Assembly (NCBI RefSeq): GCF_020829645.1
Contig: NZ_JAIVFS010000003.1
Location: 177,325-241,324 of the forward strand
Direction of reading: 5' to 3'
Origin: Nostoc mirabile CHAB5784
Lineage (GTDB): Bacteria > Cyanobacteriota > Cyanobacteriia > Cyanobacteriales > Nostocaceae
DNA length: 64,000 nt
In this document: one piece after another, positions 38,951 to 49,001 of the stretch
Layout: each line of letters starts with the position of its first letter
Position numbering within the stretch: position 1 is the first letter of the stretch
Notes under the pieces: generated by a model
What the model was told of the DNA's origin: nothing
What the model saw: the letters and a program-made list of their open reading frames with translations, nothing else
Databases searched by the model: none
Program-made: the position numbers and the translations under genes

Positions 38951-40372
38951 ATGCATCTACGAATACTATGGGTGTTAGTGCTGACTAGCCTAGTGGTTTT
39001 ACTAAGACCCTGTGATACAGAAGCGCTAAGTTTAGGCTACACCAATAGTAATTTAGGCGCATATTCCTCTGCTGTGCAACTGCTGACTGTTAATTCTAGG
39101 CAGATATTACCAGTTCAGCAGTCAGATTTAGTCTTCCCCGATTATTTACAGCGATCGCATATTATCAGCGTCTATGAGGAGAAAGTTGCCCAATCTCCCA
39201 ATTCCTCAATATTTTTACGTCTGTTAGCCGATCAATATTTGAGGCGCTTTCGAGAAATTGGAGATATAGACGATGTGTTACGAGCAGAACAAGCAGCACG
39301 TAGATCCCTAGCACTACAGCCGCTCCATAATGATATTTCTTCCATGCTCCTAGCATCAGCTTTACTATCTCAGCATCAGTTTCGAGAAGCTTTAGAAGTA
39401 TTAAACGATACTCAAGATCCATCTCTTGATAATCCCAATATTGTCTCGCTCTTGGCATCGATTGAGATGGAGTTGGGTAATTATGAAGCAACTCATCAAC
39501 TATTGCAAAACTTTGCACAGGAAGAATCGAACTCTGGTCATAACGCAGTTGTCGCCCGTTACTTAGAGTTAACCGGCAATCTAGCCTCGGCACGACAACT
39601 GCTAGATGAGGCTATGCAGGAGATGGACTCTTTCTACACGACAAGCGCAGAAACTCGTGCTTGGTTTCATGTGCGGACTGGGGATCTGGCTTTTGCAGCC
39701 GGGGATTTTGCCCTGTCTGAGCAGCGATATCGGGAAGCTCTTGACCTCTTCCCACGGCATATAGCTGCGTTTACAGGACTGGTCCGCCTCTATGCGGCAC
39801 AGCATCGATGGCAGGATGCTCTGAATACCGCAAATCAGGGTATAGAACTGATGCCGTTGGTAGAAACGCTGGGGTACAAGGCTGATGCTCAACTAGCTCT
39901 GGGAGATCAAAAAGGCGCAGCTGAAACTGAAGATTTAATCGGGGTAGTAGCTTACCTGAGCAAGGTTAAAGGAATCTACGATCGCGCTTTGGCAGTCTAC
40001 TACACCGAACACGGAATTCATTTAACAGAGGCTCTACAGATTGCCCGTAATGAAGTAGCAGTACGAGACGATGTATATGCAGAGGATACGTTGGCTTGGG
40101 CAGCTGCGGCTAATGGGCAATGGCAAGAAGCGCAAACGGCAGCACAACGGGCAACTCGCTTCGGGACAGAGGATGCTTTGCTGCAATTTCACGCTGGCAT
40201 GATTGCGTTTCACTTAGGTAAGCGTGAGGAAGCAATCAAGCGACTAACTCAAGCTGTTAACCTCAATCCTCAATTTCATTACAAGTATGCTGATCAAGCT
40301 CGTCAAGTCTTGGCTAACTTAGTACCCTCTGTTTCTTTTCCCATTCCTAACGCTATAGGGAGTTCTTTATGA
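38951..40372 (+). CDS. Exported TPR-repeat protein
   Basis: A 473-residue protein with a signal peptide (MHLRILWVLVLTSLVVLLRP) and multiple tetratricopeptide-like repeats from about 80 to 460 (for example LSEQRYREALDLFPRHIAAFTGL and KREEAIKRLTQAVNLNPQF). It is likely periplasmic or membrane-tethered and mediates protein contacts. Its stop overlaps the ATG of the metal transporter gene (ATGA at 40369-40372), and it starts 5 bp after the DUF4331 gene. Function is probably tied to the transporter, but this is inference from context. Confidence 0.8.
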   Translation: MHLRILWVLVLTSLVVLLRPCDTEALSLGYTNSNLGAYSSAVQLLTVNSRQILPVQQSDLVFPDYLQRSHIISVYEEKVAQSPNSSIFLRLLADQYLRRFREIGDIDDVLRAEQAARRSLALQPLHNDISSMLLASALLSQHQFREALEVLNDTQDPSLDNPNIVSLLASIEMELGNYEATHQLLQNFAQEESNSGHNAVVARYLELTGNLASARQLLDEAMQEMDSFYTTSAETRAWFHVRTGDLAFAAGDFALSEQRYREALDLFPRHIAAFTGLVRLYAAQHRWQDALNTANQGIELMPLVETLGYKADAQLALGDQKGAAETEDLIGVVAYLSKVKGIYDRALAVYYTEHGIHLTEALQIARNEVAVRDDVYAEDTLAWAAAANGQWQEAQTAAQRATRFGTEDALLQFHAGMIAFHLGKREEAIKRLTQAVNLNPQFHYKYADQARQVLANLVPSVSFPIPNAIGSSL

Positions 40373-41874
40373 AAAAGCTGCTACATTACTTGGCTTGGAG
40401 TATTGCAATCATCGCAATATGTTTATTTTGGATGCCGAGGGCGGATGCCCATCCTTTAGGCAATTTTACCATCAATCACTACGCAGGAGTGCAAGTAACG
40501 CCAGATGGTGTGGGGATTGATTATGTTCTAGACATGGCAGAGATTCCGGCTTTTCAGGAAATTAATCACTTAGATACCAATCACAACCGCAAAGCTGAAC
40601 CTGTAGAGACGGTTCAATACCCTGACCAAAAATGCCAGGAAGTCAATTCATATCTGGAACTGTCGATCAATAAACAGCCTTTAGCACTTTCTTTGAGCAA
40701 ATCCACAATCGAATTTCCTCCAGGTGTGGGAGGATTATCTACACTGCGGCTTAGTTGTAATTTTCAGGGGACAACGGAGTTAGTAGGCGCGAATCAGTTA
40801 ATCGAGTTTGAAGATCAGTTTTATCCACACCGCTTGGGCTGGCGTGAGATTACTGTGGCTGCAAATGGCGTTCCTATTCAAGGTGATTTCACCTCTTTGA
40901 GTATCACCAACCGCTTGAGAGATTACCCTACTGAGTTACTTAGCAGTCCTCTCGACCAGCGTCGGATTGACTTTAAACTCAATCCGTCTCTGACATCAAG
41001 TGAACAAGCGCCTCCACCGTCTGTTAAGTCATCCAGCCGCTTAGATAATGCTTTGACAGGAAGAAGCAACGATGTCTTCACTAGCCTAATTACCCAGGAA
41101 AATCATAATTTCCTGACTATTCTAATAGCTCTAGCGATCGCCTTTTTATGGGGTGGTTTACACGCCCTGTCCCCTGGTCATGGGAAAACGATAGTTGGTG
41201 CTTATTTGGTGGGTTCCCGCAGTAATGCCCAACACGCTCTATTCCTGGGGTTGATTATGACGATTACCCATACTGCTGGCATATTTGCTCTTGGGCTGGT
41301 CACTCTTGGCACATCCCAGTTCATCCTAACAGAGCAATTGTACCCTTGGTTAAGCGTACTCTCTGGTGTACTGGTGACTGTAATTGGTCTGAATTTATTT
41401 ATCAGTCGATTGCAAGGGACTCAGGTTTCTCATTCACATGACCATGTACATAGTCATCAACACAGCTACGGCTTGCATCATCACCATCATCACCATCATC
41501 ACAACCATGTACATCATGAGCATTCCCATTTACCGCCTCACGGTAATGGAAGTTCCATGAAGTGGTTTAGTCTACTAGCGCTGGGAATATCGGGCGGCTT
41601 GTTACCTTGTCCTTCAGCCTTAGTAGTGTTGCTGAGTGCGATCGCAATGGGACGAGTTGGCTTTGGATTAGCGTTGGTATCTGCCTTTAGCTTAGGTCTA
41701 GCAGCAGTACTAACTGGAATCGGCTTAATGCTAGTCTACGCCAAGGATCGGTTTGAGCATTTACCATTGCAGATACCCAGGATAAAAATGTTACCTGTGG
41801 CAAGCGCCTTATGTATCACCCTAATTGGCTTAGGCATTACTTCACAGGCTTTACTCGCTCATCTCTGGAACTAG
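40369..41874 (+). CDS. NicO/RcnA-like nickel-cobalt transporter with His-rich loop
   Basis: A 501-residue membrane protein. After a signal peptide and a periplasmic domain (about 28-225, beginning ADAHPLGNFTINHY), six or more helices form the NicO core. It has HALSPGHGKTIVGAYLVG (about 265-282), a very His-rich loop (about 355-387, runs of His) and GGLLPCPSALVVLLSAI (about 410-426). The HxxxGHGK motif and the His loop are typical of Ni/Co exporters and related permeases. The His loop probably binds metal. It is translationally coupled to the TPR gene. Direction (import or export) cannot be told from sequence. Confidence 0.85.
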   Translation: MKKLLHYLAWSIAIIAICLFWMPRADAHPLGNFTINHYAGVQVTPDGVGIDYVLDMAEIPAFQEINHLDTNHNRKAEPVETVQYPDQKCQEVNSYLELSINKQPLALSLSKSTIEFPPGVGGLSTLRLSCNFQGTTELVGANQLIEFEDQFYPHRLGWREITVAANGVPIQGDFTSLSITNRLRDYPTELLSSPLDQRRIDFKLNPSLTSSEQAPPPSVKSSSRLDNALTGRSNDVFTSLITQENHNFLTILIALAIAFLWGGLHALSPGHGKTIVGAYLVGSRSNAQHALFLGLIMTITHTAGIFALGLVTLGTSQFILTEQLYPWLSVLSGVLVTVIGLNLFISRLQGTQVSHSHDHVHSHQHSYGLHHHHHHHHHNHVHHEHSHLPPHGNGSSMKWFSLLALGISGGLLPCPSALVVLLSAIAMGRVGFGLALVSAFSLGLAAVLTGIGLMLVYAKDRFEHLPLQIPRIKMLPVASALCITLIGLGITSQALLAHLWN

Positions 41875-42086
41875 ATTTACAGCCCTGGCAATATTCCCTT
41901 GTCGCCGAAGCTTCTTCAATCGCCAGCGCAGTAATCTTTGGAATTTTTGATAGCAGCTTAATACTAAAATGCAAACTGAAAAAGCTAAAATCTGTCAACT
42001 AACCTCCGAATGAATCACCCAGATTTATTACTTACTTAACGAGCGATCGTCCGTTAAGGGCTTGATGTAAACTTCCAAAACTGGTA

Positions 42087-42110
42087 AGCAGCAACTAATT
42101 AGTTGCTGCT
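42087..42110. repeat. 24-bp perfect palindrome
   Basis: AGCAGCAACTAA followed by TTAGTTGCTGCT is fully self-complementary. It lies 213 bp after the NicO stop and 6 bp before a small ORF start. It may be a terminator stem (no T-run) or an operator. Confidence 0.6.
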
Positions 42111-42115
42111 TGGAT

Positions 42116-42268
42116 ATGATGAGTTTGCCAGAAAATCTTACTTATTTTGAGGAAAATATGAAACGGTTTATCTTCATCTTTTTAATAACTGCTTTGTGCA
42201 TAATAGGCTACTTTGAAATTAGCTTGTCAGAAGCTGAAAAACTTTTTTGGCTCAATCTGAGTCTTTGA
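42116..42268 (+). CDS. Possible small membrane protein (36-50 aa)
   Basis: A short open frame from ATG 42116 or, better, ATG 42158, which is preceded by GAGGAAAAT, a good ribosome-binding site. The 36-residue version is MKRFIFIFLITALCIIGYFE followed by a short polar tail, a single hydrophobic helix. It resembles a small membrane protein, but no family is recognised and it could be chance. Confidence 0.3.
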   Translation: MMSLPENLTYFEENMKRFIFIFLITALCIIGYFEISLSEAEKLFWLNLSL

Positions 42269-42300
42269 TACCAATTCTATGTAAGCCTACGCTTTCTTCA

Positions 42301-42330
42301 CGTAGAAGCAATTCATCAATTGCTTCTACG
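42301..42330. repeat. Hairpin, 13-bp perfect stem with 4-nt loop
   Basis: CGTAGAAGCAATT (42301-42313), loop CATC, and AATTGCTTCTACG (42318-42330). Family: TTCTACG-type dispersed hairpins of cyanobacteria. It lies between the small ORF and the GAF protein gene. Confidence 0.6.
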
Positions 42331-42477
42331 GCGTGTATTTTTGCGTAAGTTATATAGTGCCATCTTTCAAAAGAAATGCTATGACATCCTGCTATGTAAA
42401 GTCTAATCATGGATCAATTTAATTACCCTAAATTTTGTTCACGCCCATGATTTTTTATCACGAGTGAAAAATCCGGG

Positions 42478-45399
42478 CTAAGAATCATGACCAACTAACG
42501 GCAACAACAAGCGGCTAACTACCCGATTATCTGGTAATTGATAGAAATTCAACTCTCCTCCTAGTTCCTGCATAAGGTTTTGACAAATTAGCAGATGTAA
42601 ACCTGGCGGTTGGTCGAGTTTGGAGGGAGCAAGCACATCTTTAGGTGTATTATCATGTAGTTCTGTTAGTAGCTGTGGTTCGATCGCACCGTTGTATGTA
42701 ATCGACAGTTCTAAAGATGTCTGATGTTCAGCCCCTCCACTTCCAGAAGAATGCTTTGAATCGTAGTTTTTAGATGCATCTAAACGGCGACACCAAATAT
42801 CAATTCTGCCGCCGCTTTGAGAACGGTTACAGGCATTAACCAATAATTCATGGATAACTAACTCAATTTTGACAATATCACCAGCGATCGCCATTGCGGA
42901 TTGAGCGCTGGAGGTAGGAACACCTCTGGCGAGTGAAGAATTTTTTGGCGATTGTTCCTCAATATGTTGTCCCAAACCATGTACACCAATCCACAGCTTT
43001 TGGTGTTTAAGTAAATTTTCAATGCGTTCGAGCGATCGCTTTAGTAAACTGGCTATGGGCATAGTTTCCCAACTTATATGTAGCTGCCATTGCTCAAGTT
43101 TTAGCATTCCACTCATGGAGGCGGCTGTATGGTCTAACTGCCGCAGCAATAGTTCGTAGCGCATCTGAGTCAGTTCATTAGCAGGAATACCCAAATCATG
43201 TATTTGTCTAAGCGATAGCGCCGTTATTCTTTGAATTTCCTCTAAGCGGCGATGTTTGTACCAGTTAAGTTGTCGTAATTCTTCTGTTGTAGACTCTAGA
43301 AGTCGGGTAATTTGCTTTTCACGACGCCACCAGGCTAATTGAGAAATTAAAGTTGCGGTTGCACTGAGGTTTTGTTCTGACCAGTGACGCTCTTGATAGT
43401 CTGCTAACAACACTACACCCGTAATTTCATAATCAGCATTGGTACGTAATGCCATCACCAAAATTTGACCTTTGTCTGGAGTATTCAACCATTTTCGAGT
43501 TTTGGGGGGTAAATTATCTACGTTCAAAGTCAGGTAACTCTCTGTGGCAAGTGCCCACTGAATTAAGGCTTCTGTGTGGATAGGAATAGATGCATCGGAA
43601 AAAATCCCAAATAGGCTATTGTCAACCACTCCAGGGATAATTTCTGCCCAACTTTCACCAGGTGACCAGGATAGCAGTACCGCTAAGGGACAACCCAGAA
43701 TCGATGCTATTTGTTCGAGTGCTGTACGTTCTAAATGTTTTTTTTCTACCTCGATTTTGCTATTTTGGGATTGTGTCAGAATGCGTAGGCATTGCTCAAA
43801 TGCCTGGGAAGTTTTTTGCTGCTGGGTGGTGCGGTTATGTAATTGCCACTGGCGAATAATTACACCAATCTGTTGACTAACGGCCCAGAGTAATTCTTTT
43901 TCAAGAGTTGTCCAAGAACGATGGGTGTCGTGAGTGATGACCAAAAGCGTTGCTGGTATATGATTGTGAGTGCATTTACAAATAAGTAGCGATCGCACTC
44001 CACTTTCTAACAACAAAGAACGCCAATTAAAAAAGCGTAAATCTTCATCTAAGTTCTCAATTTCCACCGCTTGAGTTGAACGTTGCAAAAGCTGCCCATC
44101 TAACTCTTTAAGAGTATTAAGGGCAAATGTCAACGGCCGGCGATTATAGGGCTGACTTTGGTAAATAAATTGATAATTATTCTGTTCAGGATCATACTGC
44201 AATAGCAAAAAGCGGGTGGCAGCTAATCGAGCTAAAACTCTCTTAGCACAGCTGTCTAAAGTTTCCTGAAGGTCATGTTCGCTATAGATACCTTGGGCAA
44301 CCTGGCCAGTCAGTTGGGCATCCTCTTGAATCTGTTTGATAGTGTTTTCCATGCTTTCGGTAGTTGCGACTAGGGAAATTAAGCCAGCAGCACCTTGGAC
44401 AAAATTTTTGTCTGTCTCCATCCAGATTCGAGGTTCATTGCTTTCCACCGCCAGAAAACCGAGCAAGTTCTTTTGCCAAATAATTGGAGCTGCCAAGAGC
44501 GATCGCACCTTCAGCCGTTGCAGTAATTTTGCCGTAAAATGGCTCTTTAAAGAACTGCGTGCATCACCAATTGAGACAATTTGGTTAACTGTCAAAGCAT
44601 AATAAAAGTCGCTCAACTCCTGTACCGTCATTCCTGCTGCTTGCTGACTGCTAGAATTGCGATCGATTGTGACAAGCTGATTGCTCATCCGACACCAAAA
44701 GTAGCGCCCTTCTCGCTCAAACCAGTAAACATTTGTCCGGTTGGGAGAGACAAATTTATGAGTTGCTTGCACCGCAGCTTCTAGTCTTTGATTAAGGTTA
44801 CTAAGGGTGCGTAAATTTTCTAGCAATTCTAATAATGGCTCGTCGGTTCGCTTGGTTTGCTTTTGCTGCAAATGCATTTCATTTTGATAAAGCACTGCCC
44901 CCAGTTCGCCTAAAACCATCATCAAACGTGCTTTTGTTTCCCCTGTCAGTAGGTAGCCCCAGCGTTCTGAACCGAGTAACAACACACCCAAGCAACGGTC
45001 TTTATAGCGAATTGGTAAAATAATCGTTCCTTGGATGTGGGATTTTTCGGCAATTTTTCGCCATTCGGGGGCGCGGATTTCAGTTTGTAAATCAGCTATG
45101 CCCAAGGGATGCTGTTCAATCACCACTTGCTCTAATAAATCCCCAGGACTGAGAACAACCCTTTGGCGTAAAAAGCTCGTGTCATGATCGGGTGTGATGC
45201 CCCCTTTGCCGAATAATATGTGATTCAGGCGATCGTAAAGAGCAATCCAAATCAGTCTGTAGTCAAACTGTTCTTTAAGATAAGAAATAGTAGTTTCAAT
45301 CAGAACGTCAACATCATCTTCTTCTCTGAGGCTCTGGAGGACGCGCCCCAATGAGAGGATCTGCTGTTCGGCGGCTATAGGTTTTTGCGGCTGCCCCAT
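42478..45399 (-). CDS. Large multi-GAF sensor protein with degenerate kinase-like C-terminus
   Basis: A 973-residue soluble sensor. Three to four GAF-type domains can be traced: about 30-185 (FDYRLIWIALYD, GTIILPIRYKDRCLGVLLLGSE), about 205-350 (LLAAPIIWQKNLLGFLAVESN), about 370-525 (SLLICKCTHNHIPATLLVITHD) and about 555-700. The C-terminus (about 720-970) has a helical dimerisation-like stretch. A degenerate ATPase-like region follows (VIHELLVNACNRSQSGGRIDIWCRR, then PPGLHLLICQNLMQELGGEL), where N- and G-box-like elements remain. There is no convincing H-box, so kinase activity is doubtful. Ligand and partner unknown. Confidence 0.75.
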   Translation of the reverse strand: MGQPQKPIAAEQQILSLGRVLQSLREEDDVDVLIETTISYLKEQFDYRLIWIALYDRLNHILFGKGGITPDHDTSFLRQRVVLSPGDLLEQVVIEQHPLGIADLQTEIRAPEWRKIAEKSHIQGTIILPIRYKDRCLGVLLLGSERWGYLLTGETKARLMMVLGELGAVLYQNEMHLQQKQTKRTDEPLLELLENLRTLSNLNQRLEAAVQATHKFVSPNRTNVYWFEREGRYFWCRMSNQLVTIDRNSSSQQAAGMTVQELSDFYYALTVNQIVSIGDARSSLKSHFTAKLLQRLKVRSLLAAPIIWQKNLLGFLAVESNEPRIWMETDKNFVQGAAGLISLVATTESMENTIKQIQEDAQLTGQVAQGIYSEHDLQETLDSCAKRVLARLAATRFLLLQYDPEQNNYQFIYQSQPYNRRPLTFALNTLKELDGQLLQRSTQAVEIENLDEDLRFFNWRSLLLESGVRSLLICKCTHNHIPATLLVITHDTHRSWTTLEKELLWAVSQQIGVIIRQWQLHNRTTQQQKTSQAFEQCLRILTQSQNSKIEVEKKHLERTALEQIASILGCPLAVLLSWSPGESWAEIIPGVVDNSLFGIFSDASIPIHTEALIQWALATESYLTLNVDNLPPKTRKWLNTPDKGQILVMALRTNADYEITGVVLLADYQERHWSEQNLSATATLISQLAWWRREKQITRLLESTTEELRQLNWYKHRRLEEIQRITALSLRQIHDLGIPANELTQMRYELLLRQLDHTAASMSGMLKLEQWQLHISWETMPIASLLKRSLERIENLLKHQKLWIGVHGLGQHIEEQSPKNSSLARGVPTSSAQSAMAIAGDIVKIELVIHELLVNACNRSQSGGRIDIWCRRLDASKNYDSKHSSGSGGAEHQTSLELSITYNGAIEPQLLTELHDNTPKDVLAPSKLDQPPGLHLLICQNLMQELGGELNFYQLPDNRVVSRLLLPLVGHDS

Positions 45400-45949
45400 C
45401 TGATTTATTGGTTAACATAACTTGTAATATATAAGATGCCCAGAAAAGTACCCTGAGTAATTAAGTGATCGCGCATTTTGCCCAGACGAGACTCTTAAAT
45501 CAGTGAACTATAAACATTTATAACTTTATGACTTACGCACTGTACAAATGCATCGTGATGTGCATTAACTAAAATAGGTTATTTCAGGCTTTCTTAATTA
45601 TCCTGCGATCGTAAATAGACCATGCTGTAGGGGCACAGCAATGCTGTGCCCTTACGAAAGATATGGTTTTTAACTTCCTTTATATTTGGTATTTCTTGTC
45701 AATGCGTAAGTCCTAAACTTTATAAAAACTTTATTTTAAGTAAAGACACTGTAAAAAAGCTGCAAACCTGGTACATAGCTTAAATATATTTAATTTCATA
45801 AAAAAATAAATTATACATGATGTTGATATGATGTTGATTTTGTAAAAAGCTCAATTAGCGATTGATACTAAGTATTTTTAGCAGTAATATATATGCTGTC
45901 CGACGATGTACGTCTGGACAGACTAAATTTGAGCTTTTTTGGAGAGCAA
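45400..45949. other. Intergenic region with dispersed palindrome
   Basis: Spacer between the divergent GAF-protein and PEP-CTERM genes. It contains the palindrome GGGCACAGCA-A-TGCTGTGCCC (45631-45651), a type very common between cyanobacterial genes. Otherwise AT-rich with no gene. Confidence 0.6.
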
Positions 45950-46675
45950 ATGAGTTTTACTTTCATTTCAAATCCTAATTCTCTCAAACTTGGGCTAACA
46001 GGGATGTTAGGATCAGTTGCTTTATTGTTAACTGGAACAACTTCGGCTCAAGCTGTCAATATTACAGCAACCCTGACAGCAGATAACCATTATGGTCTTT
46101 ACTACGGTCAAGAGGACGGTAGCGGGTTGACATTTGTTGGTAGAAACGAGAAGGGTGAAGCTGGCGATCCTGGACAATATAACTGGTCTTTGCCTGAAAC
46201 CTTCAATTTCAACGCCAATGACGGAGACTACCTGTACGTCCTAGCTTGGGATGATGGCTTCCCACAAAACTGGATAGGCGAGTTCAATTTGGCTAGTGGC
46301 GTTTCCCTCTTATCAAATACCAGCGATTGGGTATACAAAATTGGTAGTGGTGCAAATCCAGGTGTGTTTGGTGATGTTCCTTCATTAACAACTGTCACTA
46401 GCGAAATAGGTAGCGCAACTTGGAGTATTCCACAGGCGTCGGCTCCCCAAGGAACTTCTCCTTGGTTTACCATTCCAGGTATATCTTCGCAAGCAAAGTT
46501 TATATGGCATGACTCGCTCAACGACGACTCTAGCAGCGATCGCAATTATGCCATCTTCAGAACGAAAGTAGCGATTACCTCTGTTCCTGAACCCAGTACT
46601 CTTAGTGCCATAGCAGTTGCTGGTGTCATGGGATGGATGAGCAAGCGCAAGCAAAAAGCCTCCCAAGCAGATTAA
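45950..46675 (+). CDS. PEP-CTERM-anchored exported protein
   Basis: A 241-residue protein starting at ATG 45950, which has GGAG 6 bp upstream (an in-frame ATG at 45893 lacks one). The signal peptide is at about 1-35 (LGLTGMLGSVALLLTGTTSAQA). The mature part has a beta-rich, Trp/Tyr-rich domain (ATLTADNHYGLYYGQEDGSG). The C-terminus is a PEP-CTERM sorting signal: VPEPSTL, a hydrophobic helix, then the basic SKRKQK tail. Such proteins are processed by exosortase and exported or attached to the envelope. Ligand unknown. Confidence 0.85.
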   Translation: MSFTFISNPNSLKLGLTGMLGSVALLLTGTTSAQAVNITATLTADNHYGLYYGQEDGSGLTFVGRNEKGEAGDPGQYNWSLPETFNFNANDGDYLYVLAWDDGFPQNWIGEFNLASGVSLLSNTSDWVYKIGSGANPGVFGDVPSLTTVTSEIGSATWSIPQASAPQGTSPWFTIPGISSQAKFIWHDSLNDDSSSDRNYAIFRTKVAITSVPEPSTLSAIAVAGVMGWMSKRKQKASQAD

Positions 46676-46717
46676 CAATTCAAAATTCACGCATTCAAAA
46701 TTCAAACATTTTAGACA

Positions 46718-46748
46718 TTTCAGACGGGGATTTAAACCCCGACTGAAA
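46718..46748. terminator. Hairpin after the PEP-CTERM gene
   Basis: TTTCAGACGGGG and CCCCGACTGAAA pair over 12 positions with one mismatch around an ATTTAAA loop, 43 bp after the stop. It can serve as terminator and is also a dispersed palindrome type in this genome group. Confidence 0.5.
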
Positions 46749-47096
46749 TGGATGCTACATGTAATGGTTGGGGTCTTAAACCCTTTAATTTACGATAAAT
46801 TCGTCGTTGTTACACAGCTAAAGAACTGTTTTATCCCTGTTTTGTCACTCTCGGTAAACGATAATGGAAACCAAACTCTCAGACTATAAAGGTTTGAGGC
46901 TTTATTTTCTAACATCAACTAAAAATTATAGACAGAAACTCGAAACTAAAGCTCCGTAAACCTTTAGGCTATTACATTCTCCCAAAGTGACAAAACAAGG
47001 ATATTTCATACATAGTAATATTCCAATACCCTTACCCGTAAGTGAGGGTATTTTTTATGCAACTATGCCTAAGTGGGTAATTTTCTTGAAAAGCTA

Positions 47097-48230
47097 ATGG
47101 ATATTTATAAATTTGCCATTCGTCCGCTTTTGTTCAATGTGGTAAAAGCCGATTCAGAGTGGTTACACCAGCAGACGATTCGCAGTTTTAGCTGGCTATC
47201 GCAAACCCCTGCTAGTTGGGTAAACCAACGCTTACAAAAATCCTTGTGTCTGTACGATTCACGCCTAGAACAAAATTTGTTTGGGCTAAACTTCCCAAAT
47301 CCGGTAGGGTTAGCAGCTGGGTTTGATAAGGATGGAGTAGCTGCCAGCATCTGGTCTAACCTGGGTTTTGGCTTTGCGGAATTAGGAACTGTAACTTTTC
47401 ACGCACAGCCAGGAAATCTGCCTCCCCGTTTGTTTCGTTTGCCGTTGGATAAAGCTGCTCTCAATCGGATGGGCTTTAATAATCTCGGTGCAGCAGCAAT
47501 GGCGGCACGTTTGGCACAGGAAAAGCAGAAGTTAACCCAGTCAATACCCATAGGGATAAATTTGGGTAAATCTAAGGTAACTCCTCTAGAAGCAGCCGCA
47601 CAAGATTATCTCGATAGTTTTCGCTTACTCAAAAATTTGGGAGACTATTTTGTTGTTAACGTCTCTTCTCCCAATACACCGGGGTTGCGATCGCTCCAAG
47701 ATGCTTCTATGCTCAGTGCCATCTTGAATTTATTACAACAAGAAAATATTACACAAAAACCCATTTTTGTCAAGATAGCGCCAGATTTGGATTGGGTTGC
47801 GATCGCTGACATTATTTCTTTAGCTAAAACCTACCAACTAGCGGGAATTATCGCCACTAACACCACCATCCGCCGTGATGGACTAAAAACCCAGGTGATT
47901 GACCAAACGGGCAAATCACCCCAGGATGAAGCTGGCGGAATTAGCGGTGAACCATTGCGCAATCGCTCCACTGAGGTAATTCGTTTTATTTGGCAGCAAA
48001 CCCAAGGACAAATCCCGATCATTGGCGTTGGTGGCATATTTTCTCCTGAAGATGCTTGGGAGAAAATTACTGCTGGTGCTAGTTTGATCCAGGTTTATAC
48101 AGGCTGGATTTACGAAGGCCCACTGATGGTACGCCAGATTCTAGCAGGTTTGCTTGTCTTACTAGAACAAAGCGGCTTAAATTCCATCAACGAAGCTGTG
48201 GGTTTACAAACAAAAATTCAAAAATTCTAA
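47097..48230 (+). CDS. pyrD: Dihydroorotate dehydrogenase (quinone), class 2
   Basis: A 377-residue FMN enzyme oxidising dihydroorotate to orotate in pyrimidine synthesis, membrane-associated and quinone-linked. The N-terminal amphipathic extension ([21 protein letters not shown]) is typical of class 2. The core has [30 protein letters not shown], the catalytic-Ser loop [11 protein letters not shown] (about 190-200), IIATNTTI and [30 protein letters not shown] 47097 is preferred over the upstream in-frame GTG at 47073. It is convergent with the membrane-protein gene, with STRR between. Confidence 0.95.
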   Translation: MDIYKFAIRPLLFNVVKADSEWLHQQTIRSFSWLSQTPASWVNQRLQKSLCLYDSRLEQNLFGLNFPNPVGLAAGFDKDGVAASIWSNLGFGFAELGTVTFHAQPGNLPPRLFRLPLDKAALNRMGFNNLGAAAMAARLAQEKQKLTQSIPIGINLGKSKVTPLEAAAQDYLDSFRLLKNLGDYFVVNVSSPNTPGLRSLQDASMLSAILNLLQQENITQKPIFVKIAPDLDWVAIADIISLAKTYQLAGIIATNTTIRRDGLKTQVIDQTGKSPQDEAGGISGEPLRNRSTEVIRFIWQQTQGQIPIIGVGGIFSPEDAWEKITAGASLIQVYTGWIYEGPLMVRQILAGLLVLLEQSGLNSINEAVGLQTKIQKF

Positions 48231-48260
48231 TTACGAATTACGAATTACGAATTACGAATT
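48229..48260. repeat. Heptamer tandem repeat (ATTACGA)
   Basis: Four tandem ATTACGA units lie between two convergent genes (pyrD and the membrane protein), the reverse orientation of the TTCGTAA array at 2232. Confidence 0.75.
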
Positions 48261-48263
48261 GTT

Positions 48264-49001
48264 TTACCCTTCTTCCACTGGAAAAAACTCCTTAGTTTTT
48301 TCCGAGTATGACCAGGCAATACCATCAGGGTCTTTGCTGCGACTCCACTCAGGAAACTCTGGATCGTTTCGCCGTTTATAAACCGTGCTGGAATAGACAT
48401 TTAGCCGTTTGGCAAGTTCAGATTGAATGAGAGAGCCAAAAATTAACTGTTTTTCCAGCGATCGTTGAGCTTCTTCATGGGTTGGCTGTGGTGGTGATTC
48501 GGTTTCTGGTTCTTCCTCCTGTAGGGTTGGTGGTGGTGCTAGGAGCGAACGCGCAGTTTTAGTAACAGGTTGAGTAGGAAGTTCTTTAACAGGCTCACTA
48601 CTATCAAGAATATTGCCGAGAATGCTGGCAGTTATAAAGTAATAAGACTGCCCGGCATCTTCGGAGTTCACTATACTAGCGCCAAATTCCGAGGCTTTAC
48701 TATCCAAGTAGCGTTTTGCCGTCGTTCCAGGAAAATTGCCCCTCATTGCCAAGTCCATTGGCGTAAGTCTGCCCTGATTTTCCCGAACCAACTGATGAAA
48801 AATTGGGTTAACTCGATGAGTCCACTGTTGCCATTGATATTCCTGCCAAAGCTTGAAGCCAATTACTAGCACAATTAGCGCCAGTAAAAATCTCCAAGTG
48901 GTAACGAGGAAAATAATCAAGAACGAGATGGGCAAAAGTAGAACGAGAAAAGCCTTGCCGTTATCTTCTATGGGTTTCTCACTCATGCCGATTTTTGCCA
49001 A
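48264..49001 (-). CDS. Membrane protein of unknown function with C-terminal HTH-like region
   Basis: A 245-residue protein (240 from MSEKPIED). Residues about 17-50 form a hydrophobic hairpin (FLVLLLPISFLIIFLVTTWRFLLALIVLVIGF). The soluble part includes LTPMDLAMRGNFPGTTAKRYLDSKASEFGAS, which resembles a winged-helix/HTH unit. A Pro/Glu linker follows, then a second HTH-like segment (LIQSELAKRLNVYSSTVYKRRNDPEF, about 190-215). Cyanobacterial proteins of this layout are uncharacterised. It may be a membrane-tethered DNA-binding protein (inference). Confidence 0.6.
   Translation of the reverse strand: MAKIGMSEKPIEDNGKAFLVLLLPISFLIIFLVTTWRFLLALIVLVIGFKLWQEYQWQQWTHRVNPIFHQLVRENQGRLTPMDLAMRGNFPGTTAKRYLDSKASEFGASIVNSEDAGQSYYFITASILGNILDSSEPVKELPTQPVTKTARSLLAPPPTLQEEEPETESPPQPTHEEAQRSLEKQLIFGSLIQSELAKRLNVYSSTVYKRRNDPEFPEWSRSKDPDGIAWSYSEKTKEFFPVEEG

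Noticed and set aside
41811..42002. A plus-strand frame overlapping the NicO gene end
   Set aside because: Lies mostly in another frame of the NicO gene, with no start signal.
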